13,963 nt of DNA from Acidimicrobiaceae bacterium (GTDB taxonomy: Bacteria; Actinomycetota; Acidimicrobiia; Acidimicrobiales; Bog-793), in NCBI GenBank assembly GCA_027306715.1, contig DAHUZG010000284.1, positions 1 to 13,963 of the forward strand, written 5' to 3'. Below, one piece after another: positions 1-8,705 of this stretch (position 1 is the first letter of the stretch; each line of letters begins with the position of its first letter). The translations under genes were made by a program, and so were the position numbers. Below the pieces are notes generated by a model. It saw nothing but the letters and a program-made list of their open reading frames with translations, was not told the DNA's origin and ran no database searches.

Positions 1-271
1 CGGAGGAGCTCGACCGGAAAAGGGCCGGCGCCTGAGGCGAAGGTGCCGCACGGGATCCGCGGCGCGGTCACCTGGAGCACGCAATCCTCACCCACCCTCC
101 ACCGCTCGCCGATCCGGCACTGCGACACGTCGAGCCCGGGCGTCGTCAGGTTCTCCCCGAAAGAGCCGGACGTCAGCCGGCGTCCGAGCTCTTGTCGATC
201 CCGGTCACCCCGGTGCCGGCCGCGCCCGAGGCTCGCGCCACACCGAGGTTGACCGAGAGCAGGCGCGCCAC
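1..271 (-). pseudogene. MOSC-domain protein remnant (internal deletion and frameshift)
   Basis: Read from a GTG at 271, the minus strand gives MARLLSVNLGVARAS and then TGIDK, a typical N-terminus of YiiM-like MOSC proteins, which bind sulfur or molybdenum-cofactor ligands. The frame then stops at a TGA near position 175. In another frame the protein resumes as ELGRRLTSGSFGENLTTPGL and continues through IGERWRV and LQVTAPRIPCGTF, the conserved C-terminal half. The middle segment of the family (the GD...HGG...AVYAY part, roughly 50 residues) is missing, and the junction near 186-191 also changes frame. Similarity fades after CGTFAS (about position 33), and the reading frame continues to the window edge. 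An in-frame TAG lies just upstream of the GTG, so 271 is the likely original start. I infer an inactivated gene; an assembly error would look the same. Confidence 0.7.
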
Positions 272-277
272 GACGGG

Positions 278-283
278 ATCCTA
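278..283 (-). promoter_or_regulatory. Probable -10 hexamer TAGGAT of the MOSC remnant
   Basis: On the minus strand TAGGAT is followed by exactly 6 bases and the GTG at 271, the spacing expected when transcription starts at the start codon. No clear -35 is visible. Confidence 0.4.
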
Positions 284-306
284 CGCGTCAGCCCGCAGCG
301 CCATCG

Positions 307-353
307 CAGGCGCGGCGCGGCGCGGGGCAGGCGGGGCAGGCGCGGCGCGGGGC
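307..353. repeat. Short GC-rich direct repeats between two minus-strand genes
   Basis: CAGGCGCGGCGCGG occurs perfectly at 307-320 and 337-350 (30-base period), and GGGGCAGGC occurs twice in tandem at 324-341. The block sits between the stop of the YbaK-type gene and the promoter of the MOSC remnant. It looks like local slippage or duplication in GC-rich DNA; no coding or mobile signature is seen. Confidence 0.55.
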
Positions 354-370
354 GCCGTGGGGTGGTCGGG

Positions 371-877
371 TCAGGCGGTCAGCGGAGGGCCGGCCAGACC
401 GTCGACCACCTCGGCGGCTGCCAACGCGCCGAGCAAGGCCGGCGGACCGACGATCTTGCACCCTCGACTGCCGCCTCCGAGGACGACTCGTGGACGCCCG
501 AGCACCGCCGCGTCGACCCACACCGGCAGCATCGGGGGAAGCGCGAACGGCGTGACGCCGCCGATCTCCATACCCGTCACCTCTCCGGTCTCCTCTGCAC
601 CGGCGAACGACGCCCGCTTCGTCCCCAACCGGCGGCGCACGACGCGGTTGACGTCGAGGCGCGTCGTCGCCAGCAGGACGCACGCCGCGTACGAGGGCGG
701 GTCCGACTTGCCGACGACGACGATCGTGTTCGCCGAGTCCTGCGGTGAATAGCCGTACGAGGCGCAGAAAGCTGCCGTGTCCGCCACCGCCGGATCGCAG
801 CGGACCACCTCGTAGGGCACACCCAGAGAAGAGACGACCGCCAGCACGCGGCGCTCGATCTCCTCGGCCGGCGGCAC
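371..877 (-). CDS. YbaK/ProX-type aminoacyl-tRNA deacylase
   Basis: The 168-residue protein has the single-domain YbaK/EbsC fold, a family that hydrolyses mischarged aminoacyl-tRNAs (for example Cys- or Ala-tRNAPro) in the cytoplasm. Visible landmarks are the strand VVVGK with K57 at the position of the family's conserved lysine, the signature TGMEIGGVTPFALP (residues 101-114) and the glycine turn LGGGSRG (133-139). The length is normal for a stand-alone editing domain. The GTG start at 877 is preceded on the minus strand by TAGCCT and 6 bases, so the mRNA is probably leaderless. The gene is divergent from the membrane-protein gene to its right. The exact tRNA substrate cannot be read from the sequence. 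Confidence 0.88.
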   Translation of the reverse strand: MPPAEEIERRVLAVVSSLGVPYEVVRCDPAVADTAAFCASYGYSPQDSANTIVVVGKSDPPSYAACVLLATTRLDVNRVVRRRLGTKRASFAGAEETGEVTGMEIGGVTPFALPPMLPVWVDAAVLGRPRVVLGGGSRGCKIVGPPALLGALAAAEVVDGLAGPPLTA

Positions 878-883
878 GGCGGC

Positions 884-889
884 AGGCTA
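884..889 (-). promoter_or_regulatory. Probable -10 hexamer TAGCCT of the YbaK-type gene
   Basis: TAGCCT on the minus strand lies 6 bases before the GTG at 877, fitting a leaderless transcript. No convincing -35 is visible. Confidence 0.45.
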
Positions 890-955
890 TCCGGCCCGGC
901 CGGGGCGGGGATCGGCTGCAAGGGCCCACGCTGTAGCGAGCGCAGCGGCCTCGCC

Positions 956-961
956 TACGAT
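956..961 (+). promoter_or_regulatory. Probable -10 hexamer TACGAT for the membrane-protein gene
   Basis: TACGAT lies in the divergent spacer between the YbaK-type gene and the membrane-protein gene. It overlaps the ATG at 960, which argues against that ATG being the true start. The next GTG is 8 bases downstream, at 970. Confidence 0.4.
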
Positions 962-969
962 GGCGGCCC

Positions 970-1014
970 GTGCCCCGGAAGACCAGGCCTTGCCGCGGGG
1001 CGCCCGCGGCATGA
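970..1014 (+). CDS. Possible 14-residue leader peptide (uORF)
   Basis: A GTG 8 bases after the TACGAT hexamer opens a 14-codon frame (MPRKTRPCRGAPAA) that ends in a TGA overlapping the ATG at 1011 as ATGA. If transcription starts near the GTG, ribosomes would load there on a leaderless message and reinitiate at the membrane-protein gene, which has no good Shine-Dalgarno sequence of its own. The peptide is basic and has no recognisable domain. This is inferred from spacing and overlap only. Confidence 0.3.
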   Translation: MPRKTRPCRGAPAA

Positions 1015-2831
1015 CTGCAATCGACGAGCCGGTCGACGCGCCGACGGAGCCCGAGTGCGAGGCAGAGGAGCTCGCGCTCGTCCGACGAGCGGGCTCGCGA
1101 GGCGCGAGACGGCGGGATGCCCGCTGGTGGGCGGCCGCCGTTGCCGGCAGCTTGGCGGCTGTCGCCGCGCTCTCCGTGCTCTTCGATGCCATCTCGACAC
1201 GGTTCGTGCCAGGAAATTCCGACGGGGCGACGATCGCGCTCGAAGGCTACGCGATGAATGCCGGCAACCTCACCTTGCGCGGCTGGGCGATATCGCTCGA
1301 CAGCTTCTGGAGCCTCGACGCTCCCTTCTACGCCGTCGCCATCCGGCTCGACGGCCTGCGTCCGGCACTTCTCACCCTCGTGCCGGCGGTCATCTATGCC
1401 GCCGTTGTCGTGGCAGCCGTCTTGATCGCACGCAGCGGTCAAGACGGCGCGGGATCAGCCGCGGCGATCGCCGTCGTTGCCGCGTTGCTCGCCCTGCCGA
1501 GCCCGGACCTTGCCTACTTCGTCCTGCAAGGACCCTGGCACGTGGCGACGACGTTGTGCGCGTTGCTCGCCTTCGCCTGCCTCGCCAACGGCAGGTTCGG
1601 TCGGCGCTGGGCACTCGGCGTGGCGATCCTGGCTGCGGGCATCCTCGGCGACGCGATGGTGATCACCTTCGCGGTGCTGCCCGTCGTCGCTGCCGGCATC
1701 GTCGCCATGGCCCGCTCGCGGCGACTGGCCGACGGGGCGGCGCTCGTCGCCGCAGGACCGGCCGCCGGACTGCTGGCGCTCATCGGCCGCGCCGCCGCTC
1801 AGGCGGCCGGCACCTTCACCCTCGTCAACCGGAACATCCCGATCCGCTGGGGCCAGATCGCCGCCAACGTCGCCCACCTCGGCAACCGGCTGCCGGGCCT
1901 TCTCGGTGTCGGAACGATCGCCAGCACCGTTCCCAACGGCTCGCCCGTGTTCCAGGTGCTGCGCGCCGCCGGCGTGCTCGCTGTCCTCGCTGCGGTGCTC
2001 GCCTGCGCCGTCCAGCTCGTACGTGGCGCGCTGCACGGCTACGGCGCCACAGCCTTCGCCGGTACGGCGTGGCGGCTCGACGACCTGCTCGTCCTCGCCA
2101 CCACCGCCGACCTCGTCACCTTCGTCTGGGCAGCCGGCAGCGACAACACCGACTACGCCAAGTACCTGACGCCGAGCGTCGTGTTCGCCGCGGTGCTCGC
2201 GGGCCGGCTCGCCGGAAGGCTGACGGGCCGGCCGGGCCGGCCGGCCGGGGCGACGAGGAAACGCTACCGGGCGCGGGCGGGGCGACGAGGGCCACTCTGG
2301 CTGATCGGCACCGGCTCGGCGCTGGCGATCGGGCTCGCCGGGGAGGTCGGCGTCGAGCTGTCCGGGCCACCAGCGACGCAACCGGCGCTGGCGCTCAGCT
2401 CGTTCCTCGCCTCCCACCACCTCACCCGTGGCCTCGGCGACTACTGGAGCTCGTCCATCGTCACCGTGGAGTCCTCGGGTCGCGTGGTGGTGCGACCGGT
2501 CACGCCGGCACCGAACCGGACGCTTCGCCGGTACGAGCGCCAGTCGGCCGCCGACTGGTACGCCGGCACGCGCTTCCAATTCTTCGTCTACGACACCGCC
2601 CATCCCTGGCGCGACGTCAACGCCCTCACCGCTGTCAAGACCTGGGGAGAGCCGAGCAAGGTGCTGTCGATCGGCAGCTACCGCATCCTCACCTGGCCCC
2701 ATGGGCTCACCGTCTCGACAGCGGTGCCGAACTACGGCAGCCCGCTGCAGATCTTCCTGTCGCCGGGATCACCACGGTCCTCGACGCTCCCGCCGTCGCT
2801 CCGGCCCGGTCACAGCTCGTCGCCGGGCTGA
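1011..2831 (+). CDS. Multipass membrane protein, probable GT-C type glycosyltransferase
   Basis: From the ATG at 1011 the protein has 606 residues: an acidic N-terminal stretch, a first membrane helix near residues 39-56, a long first loop, then many Ala/Leu/Val-rich helices, and a soluble C-terminal part from about residue 380. The first loop holds NSDGATIALEG and LRGWAISLDSFWSLDAPFY, with D71, D97 and D103. Acidic residues in this loop are the usual catalytic site of GT-C enzymes, which transfer sugars from lipid-phosphate donors outside the membrane. No closer family or substrate is recognisable. An in-frame ATG at 960 would add 17 residues but overlaps the probable -10 hexamer, so 1011 is preferred. 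The gene stands alone between divergent and terminator-like sequences. Confidence 0.7.
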   Translation: MTAIDEPVDAPTEPECEAEELALVRRAGSRGARRRDARWWAAAVAGSLAAVAALSVLFDAISTRFVPGNSDGATIALEGYAMNAGNLTLRGWAISLDSFWSLDAPFYAVAIRLDGLRPALLTLVPAVIYAAVVVAAVLIARSGQDGAGSAAAIAVVAALLALPSPDLAYFVLQGPWHVATTLCALLAFACLANGRFGRRWALGVAILAAGILGDAMVITFAVLPVVAAGIVAMARSRRLADGAALVAAGPAAGLLALIGRAAAQAAGTFTLVNRNIPIRWGQIAANVAHLGNRLPGLLGVGTIASTVPNGSPVFQVLRAAGVLAVLAAVLACAVQLVRGALHGYGATAFAGTAWRLDDLLVLATTADLVTFVWAAGSDNTDYAKYLTPSVVFAAVLAGRLAGRLTGRPGRPAGATRKRYRARAGRRGPLWLIGTGSALAIGLAGEVGVELSGPPATQPALALSSFLASHHLTRGLGDYWSSSIVTVESSGRVVVRPVTPAPNRTLRRYERQSAADWYAGTRFQFFVYDTAHPWRDVNALTAVKTWGEPSKVLSIGSYRILTWPHGLTVSTAVPNYGSPLQIFLSPGSPRSSTLPPSLRPGHSSSPG

Positions 2832-2867
2832 GACCTCGGAGCTTCGGCACCCCGGAGCTTCAGCCCG
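2824..2867 (+). terminator. Stem-loop at the end of the membrane-protein gene
   Basis: CGGGCTGA (2824-2831, containing the stop codon) pairs with TCAGCCCG (2860-2867). Inside, AGCTTCGG (2840-2847) pairs with CCGGAGCT (2852-2859) around a CACC loop with one G-T wobble, leaving an 8-base bulge on the 5' side. No T-run follows, so it is a possible terminator or mRNA-end structure rather than a classic intrinsic terminator. Confidence 0.45.
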
Positions 2868-2898
2868 CGAGCACGGGCAGCTCGAGACCTGCGACGGA

Positions 2899-2920
2899 AG
2901 TTGCTTGCCGGCAAGCAACT
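2899..2920 (+). promoter_or_regulatory. 22-bp perfect palindrome, probable MarR operator
   Basis: AGTTGCTTGCC is followed directly by its exact reverse complement, giving a 22-bp perfect inverted repeat about 18 bases upstream of the MarR-type gene. MarR dimers typically bind palindromes of this size, and TTGCTTG...CAAGCAA is a familiar shape for them. The left half includes TTGCTT, a possible -35 at 2901-2906, so binding would block RNA polymerase. Autoregulation of the regulator-exporter operon is inferred. Confidence 0.75.
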
Positions 2921-2925
2921 ATCGT

Positions 2926-2931
2926 TAGACT
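2926..2931 (+). promoter_or_regulatory. Probable -10 hexamer TAGACT of the marR-MFS operon
   Basis: TAGACT lies 19 bases after TTGCTT (2901-2906) and 7 bases before the GTG at 2939. The spacing fits a leaderless transcript under control of the overlapping palindrome. Confidence 0.5.
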
Positions 2932-2938
2932 GGCAGCG

Positions 2939-3439
2939 GTGAGCACCCCACAGGCGACGACCCCGGCCCCGCGGCCTGGCGCCCCCGGACATCCCGGCCC
3001 CGACGCCGTTCGGCTGCGCTCCGCCCTCGGCTCGAGCTCGAGGTCGTTGCGGGCGACGCGGGCGGCTGCCGCCGCGGGTCTTCCTCCGAGCGCCGTGGAC
3101 ACCCTCGGCACGGTCGTCCGGCGAGGCTCGGTCGGACTCTCCGAGCTGGCCTCGCTCGAGGCGCTCCACCCGACGATGCTCTCGCGCATCGCAGCCAGGC
3201 TCGAAGAGGCACAGCTCGTCCGGCGGGTGCCGGACCCGACCGACGGCCGGGCGGTCTCGCTCGAGGCAACGCCGTCGGGATGTGAGTTGCTCGGCGCGAT
3301 CCTCGCCGAGCGGGCAGCTGCCCTCGACGCCGTGCTCGAGACGATGTCAGCAGAGGACCTCGACGCCTTGCGCTCGGCGCTGCCGTCCCTCGAGGCGCTG
3401 GCCGTCGCCCTGCGGAGCACTCAGGTGAGGCGCGGGTGA
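2939..3439 (+). CDS. MarR-family transcriptional regulator
   Basis: The 166-residue protein has a proline-rich N-terminus of about 22 residues followed by a MarR winged helix-turn-helix. The helices run through SVGLSELASLEALHPTMLSR and the wing is DPTDGRAVSLEATPSG (about residues 99-114), a standard MarR wing. C-terminal helices (about 118-162) would form the dimer interface. MarR proteins usually repress a neighbouring efflux gene until a small ligand binds. The stop overlaps the start of the MFS gene (GTGA at 3436-3439), so the two are co-translated. The GTG start at 2939 is chosen because it directly follows the promoter elements. The ligand is unknown. Confidence 0.88.
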   Translation: MSTPQATTPAPRPGAPGHPGPDAVRLRSALGSSSRSLRATRAAAAAGLPPSAVDTLGTVVRRGSVGLSELASLEALHPTMLSRIAARLEEAQLVRRVPDPTDGRAVSLEATPSGCELLGAILAERAAALDAVLETMSAEDLDALRSALPSLEALAVALRSTQVRRG

Positions 3440-4752
3440 CCCTCGCCGGCACCGTGGGGCGTACCTTCTCCGCTCTTCGCGTTCCCAACTTCCGCCGCTA
3501 CATGGCCGGCCAGACGGTCTCTCTCGTCGGCACCTGGATGCAGTCCGCGGCGATCGCCTGGGTCGTGCTCACCCTCACCCACTCTGCGGCCGACGTCGGG
3601 CTCAACCTGGCGATGCAGACGCTGCCGGTGCTGCTGTTCGGTCCCTACGGCGGCGTCGTCGCCGACCGCGTCGACAAGCGGAGGATGATGGTCGTGCTGC
3701 AGTCCCTGATGGGACTGCAGGCGCTCACCCTCGGCGTGCTCACTCTCAGCCACCACATCTCCTTCACCGCGATCTGCCTGCTCTCGGTCGTGCTCGGGTT
3801 GAACAACAGCTTCGAGAACCCGTCTCGACAGGCGTTCATCAACGAGATGGTCGGGCGTATCGAGGTTCGCAACGCCGTCAGCCTCGGCTCGACGATGGTC
3901 AACGTCGCCCGCGCCATCGGACCGGCCATCGGCGGAGTGCTGATCAGCGTCGTCGGCGCCGGATGGTGCTTCGTGTTCAACGCGGCGAGCTTCGCGGCAG
4001 TCGTCGTCTCGCTCGCCACCCTCGACCGCACCGCGCTGCACCCGGCGCCCCCGGCGACGCGCGAGCGTGGCCAGCTCCGTGAGGGAGTCCGCTACGTGCG
4101 ATCCGTCCCGGACCTGCTCGTCCCCCTGGCGATGATGGTGCTGATCGGCACGCTGGCGTTCGAGTTCCAGGTGACCTTGCCGGTGCTCGCCTCCCGGACG
4201 TTCCACGGCGGCTCGGAGTCGTACGGCTTCATGATGAGCTGCTTCGGGATCGGCGCAGCGATCGGGGGGCTGCTCGTCGCCACCTTCGGCAGGACCGGTC
4301 GCCGGCCGCTCGTGCTGGCGGCGAGCGTCATGGGCGGCGCCCTCGTGCTCGCCGCGCTCGCCCCCTCGCTCCGGATCGAGTACGTCTGCCTGTTCCTCAC
4401 CGGGCTGAGCGCGATCGCCTTCCTCTCGCTCGGCAACTCGACGATCCAGGTCACCTCGAGCCCGAACATGCGCGGCCGCGTGCTCGCCCTGTGGGCGGTG
4501 GCGATGATCGGCTCGACGCCGATCGGCGGCCCGGTCGTCGGCTGGATCTGCGGCGCCGCCGGGGCGCGGGCCGGGCTCGTCACGGGAGCGGCTGCCTGCC
4601 TGCTCGCCGCGGCACTCGCGGCGTTCGCCAAGCCGAGGCGCCAGGTGCCCGCCGTGACTCCGGCAGCGCAGGCCGAGCTGCCCGAGGGCGAGCGCGCCAC
4701 CTTTCTCGCCGGCGGCGCCGTAGCAGGCGGGGCCATGACCGTCAGCTCATGA
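3436..4752 (+). CDS. MFS transporter, probable drug or metabolite exporter
   Basis: This 438-residue major facilitator protein starts with VPNFRRYMAGQTVSLVGTWM, the opening typical of EntS/MFS_3-type exporters, and has the length and hydrophobic pattern of a 12-helix inner-membrane carrier. The loop after helix 2 carries GGVVADRVDKRRMM, a clear version of MFS motif A, and the second half repeats the pattern (GGLLVATFGRTGRRP). The N-terminal half also has NSFENPSRQAFI, common in this subgroup. The GTG start overlaps the MarR stop by 4 bases, so the regulator probably controls this exporter. Proton-driven efflux is inferred from family; the substrate cannot be read. Confidence 0.9.
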   Translation: MTLAGTVGRTFSALRVPNFRRYMAGQTVSLVGTWMQSAAIAWVVLTLTHSAADVGLNLAMQTLPVLLFGPYGGVVADRVDKRRMMVVLQSLMGLQALTLGVLTLSHHISFTAICLLSVVLGLNNSFENPSRQAFINEMVGRIEVRNAVSLGSTMVNVARAIGPAIGGVLISVVGAGWCFVFNAASFAAVVVSLATLDRTALHPAPPATRERGQLREGVRYVRSVPDLLVPLAMMVLIGTLAFEFQVTLPVLASRTFHGGSESYGFMMSCFGIGAAIGGLLVATFGRTGRRPLVLAASVMGGALVLAALAPSLRIEYVCLFLTGLSAIAFLSLGNSTIQVTSSPNMRGRVLALWAVAMIGSTPIGGPVVGWICGAAGARAGLVTGAAACLLAAALAAFAKPRRQVPAVTPAAQAELPEGERATFLAGGAVAGGAMTVSS

Positions 4753-4767
4753 GCCCGACGAGGTCGC

Positions 4768-4863
4768 TCAGCGCCGGCGGGCGCGTCCCTTCCGGCGCTT
4801 GATCCGCTGGCGCAGCTTCCGCCAGACGAGCAGCCTCACCATCCATCGCACGAGAGTCACCAT
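4768..4863 (-). CDS. Small very basic protein, 31 residues
   Basis: A 31-codon ORF begins MVTLVRWMVRLLVW and ends RRKGRARRR. The ATG at 4863 is preceded by GAGG at a 7-base spacing, a good ribosome binding site. It lies 44 bases downstream of the moaC-like gene on the same strand, so the two could share an mRNA; the gap holds the palindrome GCCGGCGCGCCGGC (4883-4896). The N-terminal third is hydrophobic with spaced arginines and the rest is almost all Arg/Lys, suggesting membrane-surface or nucleic-acid contact. I do not recognise a family. It fills the space between the convergent MFS and moaC-like genes, so it may be real but is unproven. Confidence 0.5.
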   Translation of the reverse strand: MVTLVRWMVRLLVWRKLRQRIKRRKGRARRR

Positions 4864-4907
4864 GTCGTTTCCTCGCTCCGGCGCCGGCGCGCCGGCTGGG
4901 CGCGTGC

Positions 4908-5477
4908 TCAGAGCGTAGGCGTCGCCGCCTCCGAGGTGGTCGTCAGGTGATCCGGCAGCGGCTCGTCCGGGGTCGGCGGCACGGCGCCGAGGGCGCGCTC
5001 GCGGGTCCAGGTCCCGGAGCGGCCTCCGTACTTCTCCGCAAGCAGGAGGTCCTCGATCGATCCCGACGCCCCGTCGCCGTCGTCAGCACGGCCCGAGAGG
5101 CCGGCGAGCAGAGTCAGCGCGGCGGCGGCGCAGGCGGTCAAGGCCTCCATCTCGACGCCCGTGCGCTCGTGGACACCGGCGACCGATTCGATCTCGAAGC
5201 CGTCCTCGACGGCTTCGACGCGCACGGCGATCGACTCGAGACGGATCGGGTGGCAGAGCGGGATCAGCCGTGAGGTCTGCTTGGCGGCCTGGACACCCGC
5301 CGTCTCGGCCTGGATCATGAGGACTCCACGCGCCTCGATCCCGAGCGCGGCGAGCCCTTCTCCCTCGGCAACCACCCGACAACGAGCGGTCGCCTGACGC
5401 GTCGTCGGCAGCTTGCCGGTGACGTCGACCATTCGGGCGCTGCCCTTGTGGTCGAGGTGGGTGAAGTGCTGATCCAT
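4908..5477 (-). CDS. MoaC-family protein with altered active site
   Basis: The 189-residue protein is clearly homologous to MoaC, the cyclic pyranopterin monophosphate synthase of molybdenum-cofactor synthesis: HLDHKGSARMVDVTGK at the start, GVQAAKQTSRLIPLCHP in the middle, then RTGVEMEALTA and GGRSGTWTRE. By eye alignment to E. coli MoaC, the catalytic lysine before the central strand (K51) is replaced by arginine. The YDMxKAVD segment with the catalytic Asp and Lys (D128, K131) is replaced by LLAGLSGRADDGDGAS. The ATG at 5477 has AGGAG 8 bases upstream. No other Mo-cofactor synthesis gene is visible; a broken MOSC gene lies at the left edge. It may be a non-catalytic or repurposed MoaC. Confidence 0.85.
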   Translation of the reverse strand: MDQHFTHLDHKGSARMVDVTGKLPTTRQATARCRVVAEGEGLAALGIEARGVLMIQAETAGVQAAKQTSRLIPLCHPIRLESIAVRVEAVEDGFEIESVAGVHERTGVEMEALTACAAAALTLLAGLSGRADDGDGASGSIEDLLLAEKYGGRSGTWTRERALGAVPPTPDEPLPDHLTTTSEAATPTL

Positions 5478-5532
5478 TGCACCGTCTCCTGGCCGCAGCT
5501 GCGGCGCGGTCGAGCAGGACGTCCCGGCCCCG

Positions 5533-5538
5533 ATCGTA
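5533..5538 (-). promoter_or_regulatory. Possible -10 hexamer TACGAT of the moaC-like gene
   Basis: TACGAT on the minus strand lies about 55 bases upstream of the moaC-like ATG, leaving room for a short leader with the visible AGGAG. It sits back to back with the plus-strand hexamer at 5552-5557. Confidence 0.35.
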
Positions 5539-5551
5539 GGGCGGCGGGCGG

Positions 5552-5557
5552 TACCGT
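5552..5557 (+). promoter_or_regulatory. Probable -10 hexamer TACCGT of the small membrane-protein gene
   Basis: TACCGT is followed by 6 bases and the GTG at 5564, the same leaderless spacing seen elsewhere in the window. Confidence 0.4.
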
Positions 5558-5563
5558 GGCAGC

Positions 5564-6079
5564 GTGCCCAGTATCTGGTGGACGCGCCGGGCGCTGTCGG
5601 TCCACGCCACCCTCGCCCTCTGCGAGCCGGGCTTCGCTGTGCTCTGCTGGTGGCAGCTCCACCGGGCGCTCGACGGCAACGACCTGAGCTGGATGTACGT
5701 CTTCGAGTGGCCGTTCTTCGGCGTCTACGCCGTCGTGCTGTGGTGGCGCATCGTCCACGACCAGCCCGGCATAAGGAGCTCCGCGCAGCTGTTGCTCCCC
5801 GACGCAGCGGGCGGAGCCACAATGCCCGCTGCGGTCGCCGGCCCGCCCGCCTCGAGCGCTCCCGAGAAGCGCCGGGGGCCGCTCGCGGCGTGGTGGCAGC
5901 GGCGTGCCGCCGGCCGCGCGAGCGAGGCCGAGCGCCGGGCAGCGGCCGACGAGGTGCTGCTCGCGGCATACAACCGCCACCTTGCCGCCCTCCAGGTCGT
6001 CGACCCGGGGGGGGCGCCGGACGGGACACGGGAAAGGACCGCCGCCCGCACCGGCTCTGACGCCCGGTACGAAACCTGA
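5564..6079 (+). CDS. Two-helix membrane protein of unknown function
   Basis: The 171-residue protein has two likely membrane segments, about residues 12-31 and 42-62, separated by LHRALDGNDLSWMYVFEWPF. The second ends in VVLWWRIVHD. This short aromatic W/F-rich hairpin (WWQLHRAL...YVFEWPFF...WWRIVHD) resembles small uncharacterised actinobacterial membrane proteins. The remaining 105 residues are a soluble, charged, Ala/Arg-rich tail, with a helical AERRAAADEVLLAAYNRHLAAL stretch near 117-140. It is divergent from the moaC-like gene and 32 bases upstream of the ATP-grasp gene on the same strand. GTG 5564 is chosen from the promoter spacing. No function can be assigned. Confidence 0.75.
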   Translation: MPSIWWTRRALSVHATLALCEPGFAVLCWWQLHRALDGNDLSWMYVFEWPFFGVYAVVLWWRIVHDQPGIRSSAQLLLPDAAGGATMPAAVAGPPASSAPEKRRGPLAAWWQRRAAGRASEAERRAAADEVLLAAYNRHLAALQVVDPGGAPDGTRERTAARTGSDARYET

Positions 6080-6111
6080 GCGAAATATCGGCTTGCTACA
6101 CACGGGGGGCC

Positions 6112-7715
<1,604 letters not shown>

Positions 7716-7722
<7 letters not shown>

Positions 7723-8705
7723 GCCGTATCGCCGAGGGCCTTTTCTGGCTCGGCCGCTACCTCGAACGCGCCGACGACACGGCGCGCATACTCGACGTCG
7801 AGGTTCACCAGATGCTCGAGGACGCCTCGAGCGGGGAGCACCTCGCCGCCGGCGCGCTGCTGTCGGTGATGGGGGTCGAGGCGAAGACCGGCGAGCGCCT
7901 CGAGCTCGCCAACGTCACCGCCTCGCTGGCCTTCGACCGCTCGCAAGCCAGCTCGATCGTCTCCTCGCTGATCGCCGCCCGGGAGAACGCGAGCACGATC
8001 CGCGAGACGATCTCGTCCGAGCTGTGGGAGTGCCTCAACGCCACCTACGTCGCCCTCGACCAGCGGGCGGCGACGGCGCGGGCGATCGGCCCGCACGCCT
8101 TCTTCCGCTTCGCCCGTTTCGTCAAAGAGCGCGTCGCTCTCGCCGCCGGGATCGCCGACGGGACGATGCCACGGGACGACACCTGGCTCTTCCTCATCCT
8201 CGGCCAGAGCGTCGAGCGGGCCGACATGACCGCACGGCTGCTCAGCGTTCGGCTCAGCCTCCCGCCCGGGACGGGCGACTGGGTGACGACCTTGCGCTGC
8301 TGCTCGGCGCACGAGGCTTACCTTCGCACCTACCGCGCTGCCGTCGAGCCGGCGCGGGTGATCGAATTCCTCCTGCTCGACCGGCTCTTCCCGCGCAGCG
8401 CCTACCACGCCCTCGCCACGGCGGAGCGATGTTGCGCCGAGCTCGACGGCGAGCAGCGCCGCCTCGGGACCGGTGACGAGGCGCTCCGCATCCTCGGGCG
8501 GGCCCGGGCAGACCTCGAGTACCGACAGATCGGCGAGCGGCTCGACGAGCTCGCACCGCTGCTCGAGACTCTGCAAGCGGTCTGCTCGCAGGCGAGCGCC
8601 GCGGTTGCCAGCCGATTCTTCCACCGTGAGGGCACCCAACCCTGGCACTCCGAGGGGCTCGGCTTCGACCTGCCCGGGCGGGCCGGCGGAGGCGGGACGT
8701 CATGA
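7716..8705 (+). CDS. Alpha-E domain protein (DUF403)
   Basis: The 329-residue all-helical protein opens with MLSRIAEGLFWLGRYLERADDTAR, the hallmark of the alpha-E family, and a second copy of the pattern occurs at LILGQSVERADMTARLLSV. The family is named for conserved glutamates in helices and is a constant partner of circularly permuted ATP-grasp ligases; its biochemical role is unknown. The GTG at 7716 is chosen because the conserved N-terminus begins there and it overlaps the ATP-grasp stop. The upstream sequence is the CAG run ending in CAGG. An in-frame extension further upstream would read through alanine repeats and is not supported. The stop overlaps the transglutaminase start (ATGA, 8702-8705). 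Confidence 0.92.

Noticed and set aside
1055..2938. Long open plus-strand frame running into the MarR gene
   Set aside because: Only the last 166 codons look like protein; the rest is Arg-rich read-through of the membrane-protein gene in another frame.
5478..6029. Upstream in-frame extension of the moaC-like gene
   Set aside because: The extension is low-complexity Arg/Ala sequence antisense to the small membrane-protein gene; the ATG at 5477 has a ribosome binding site and starts the conserved domain.
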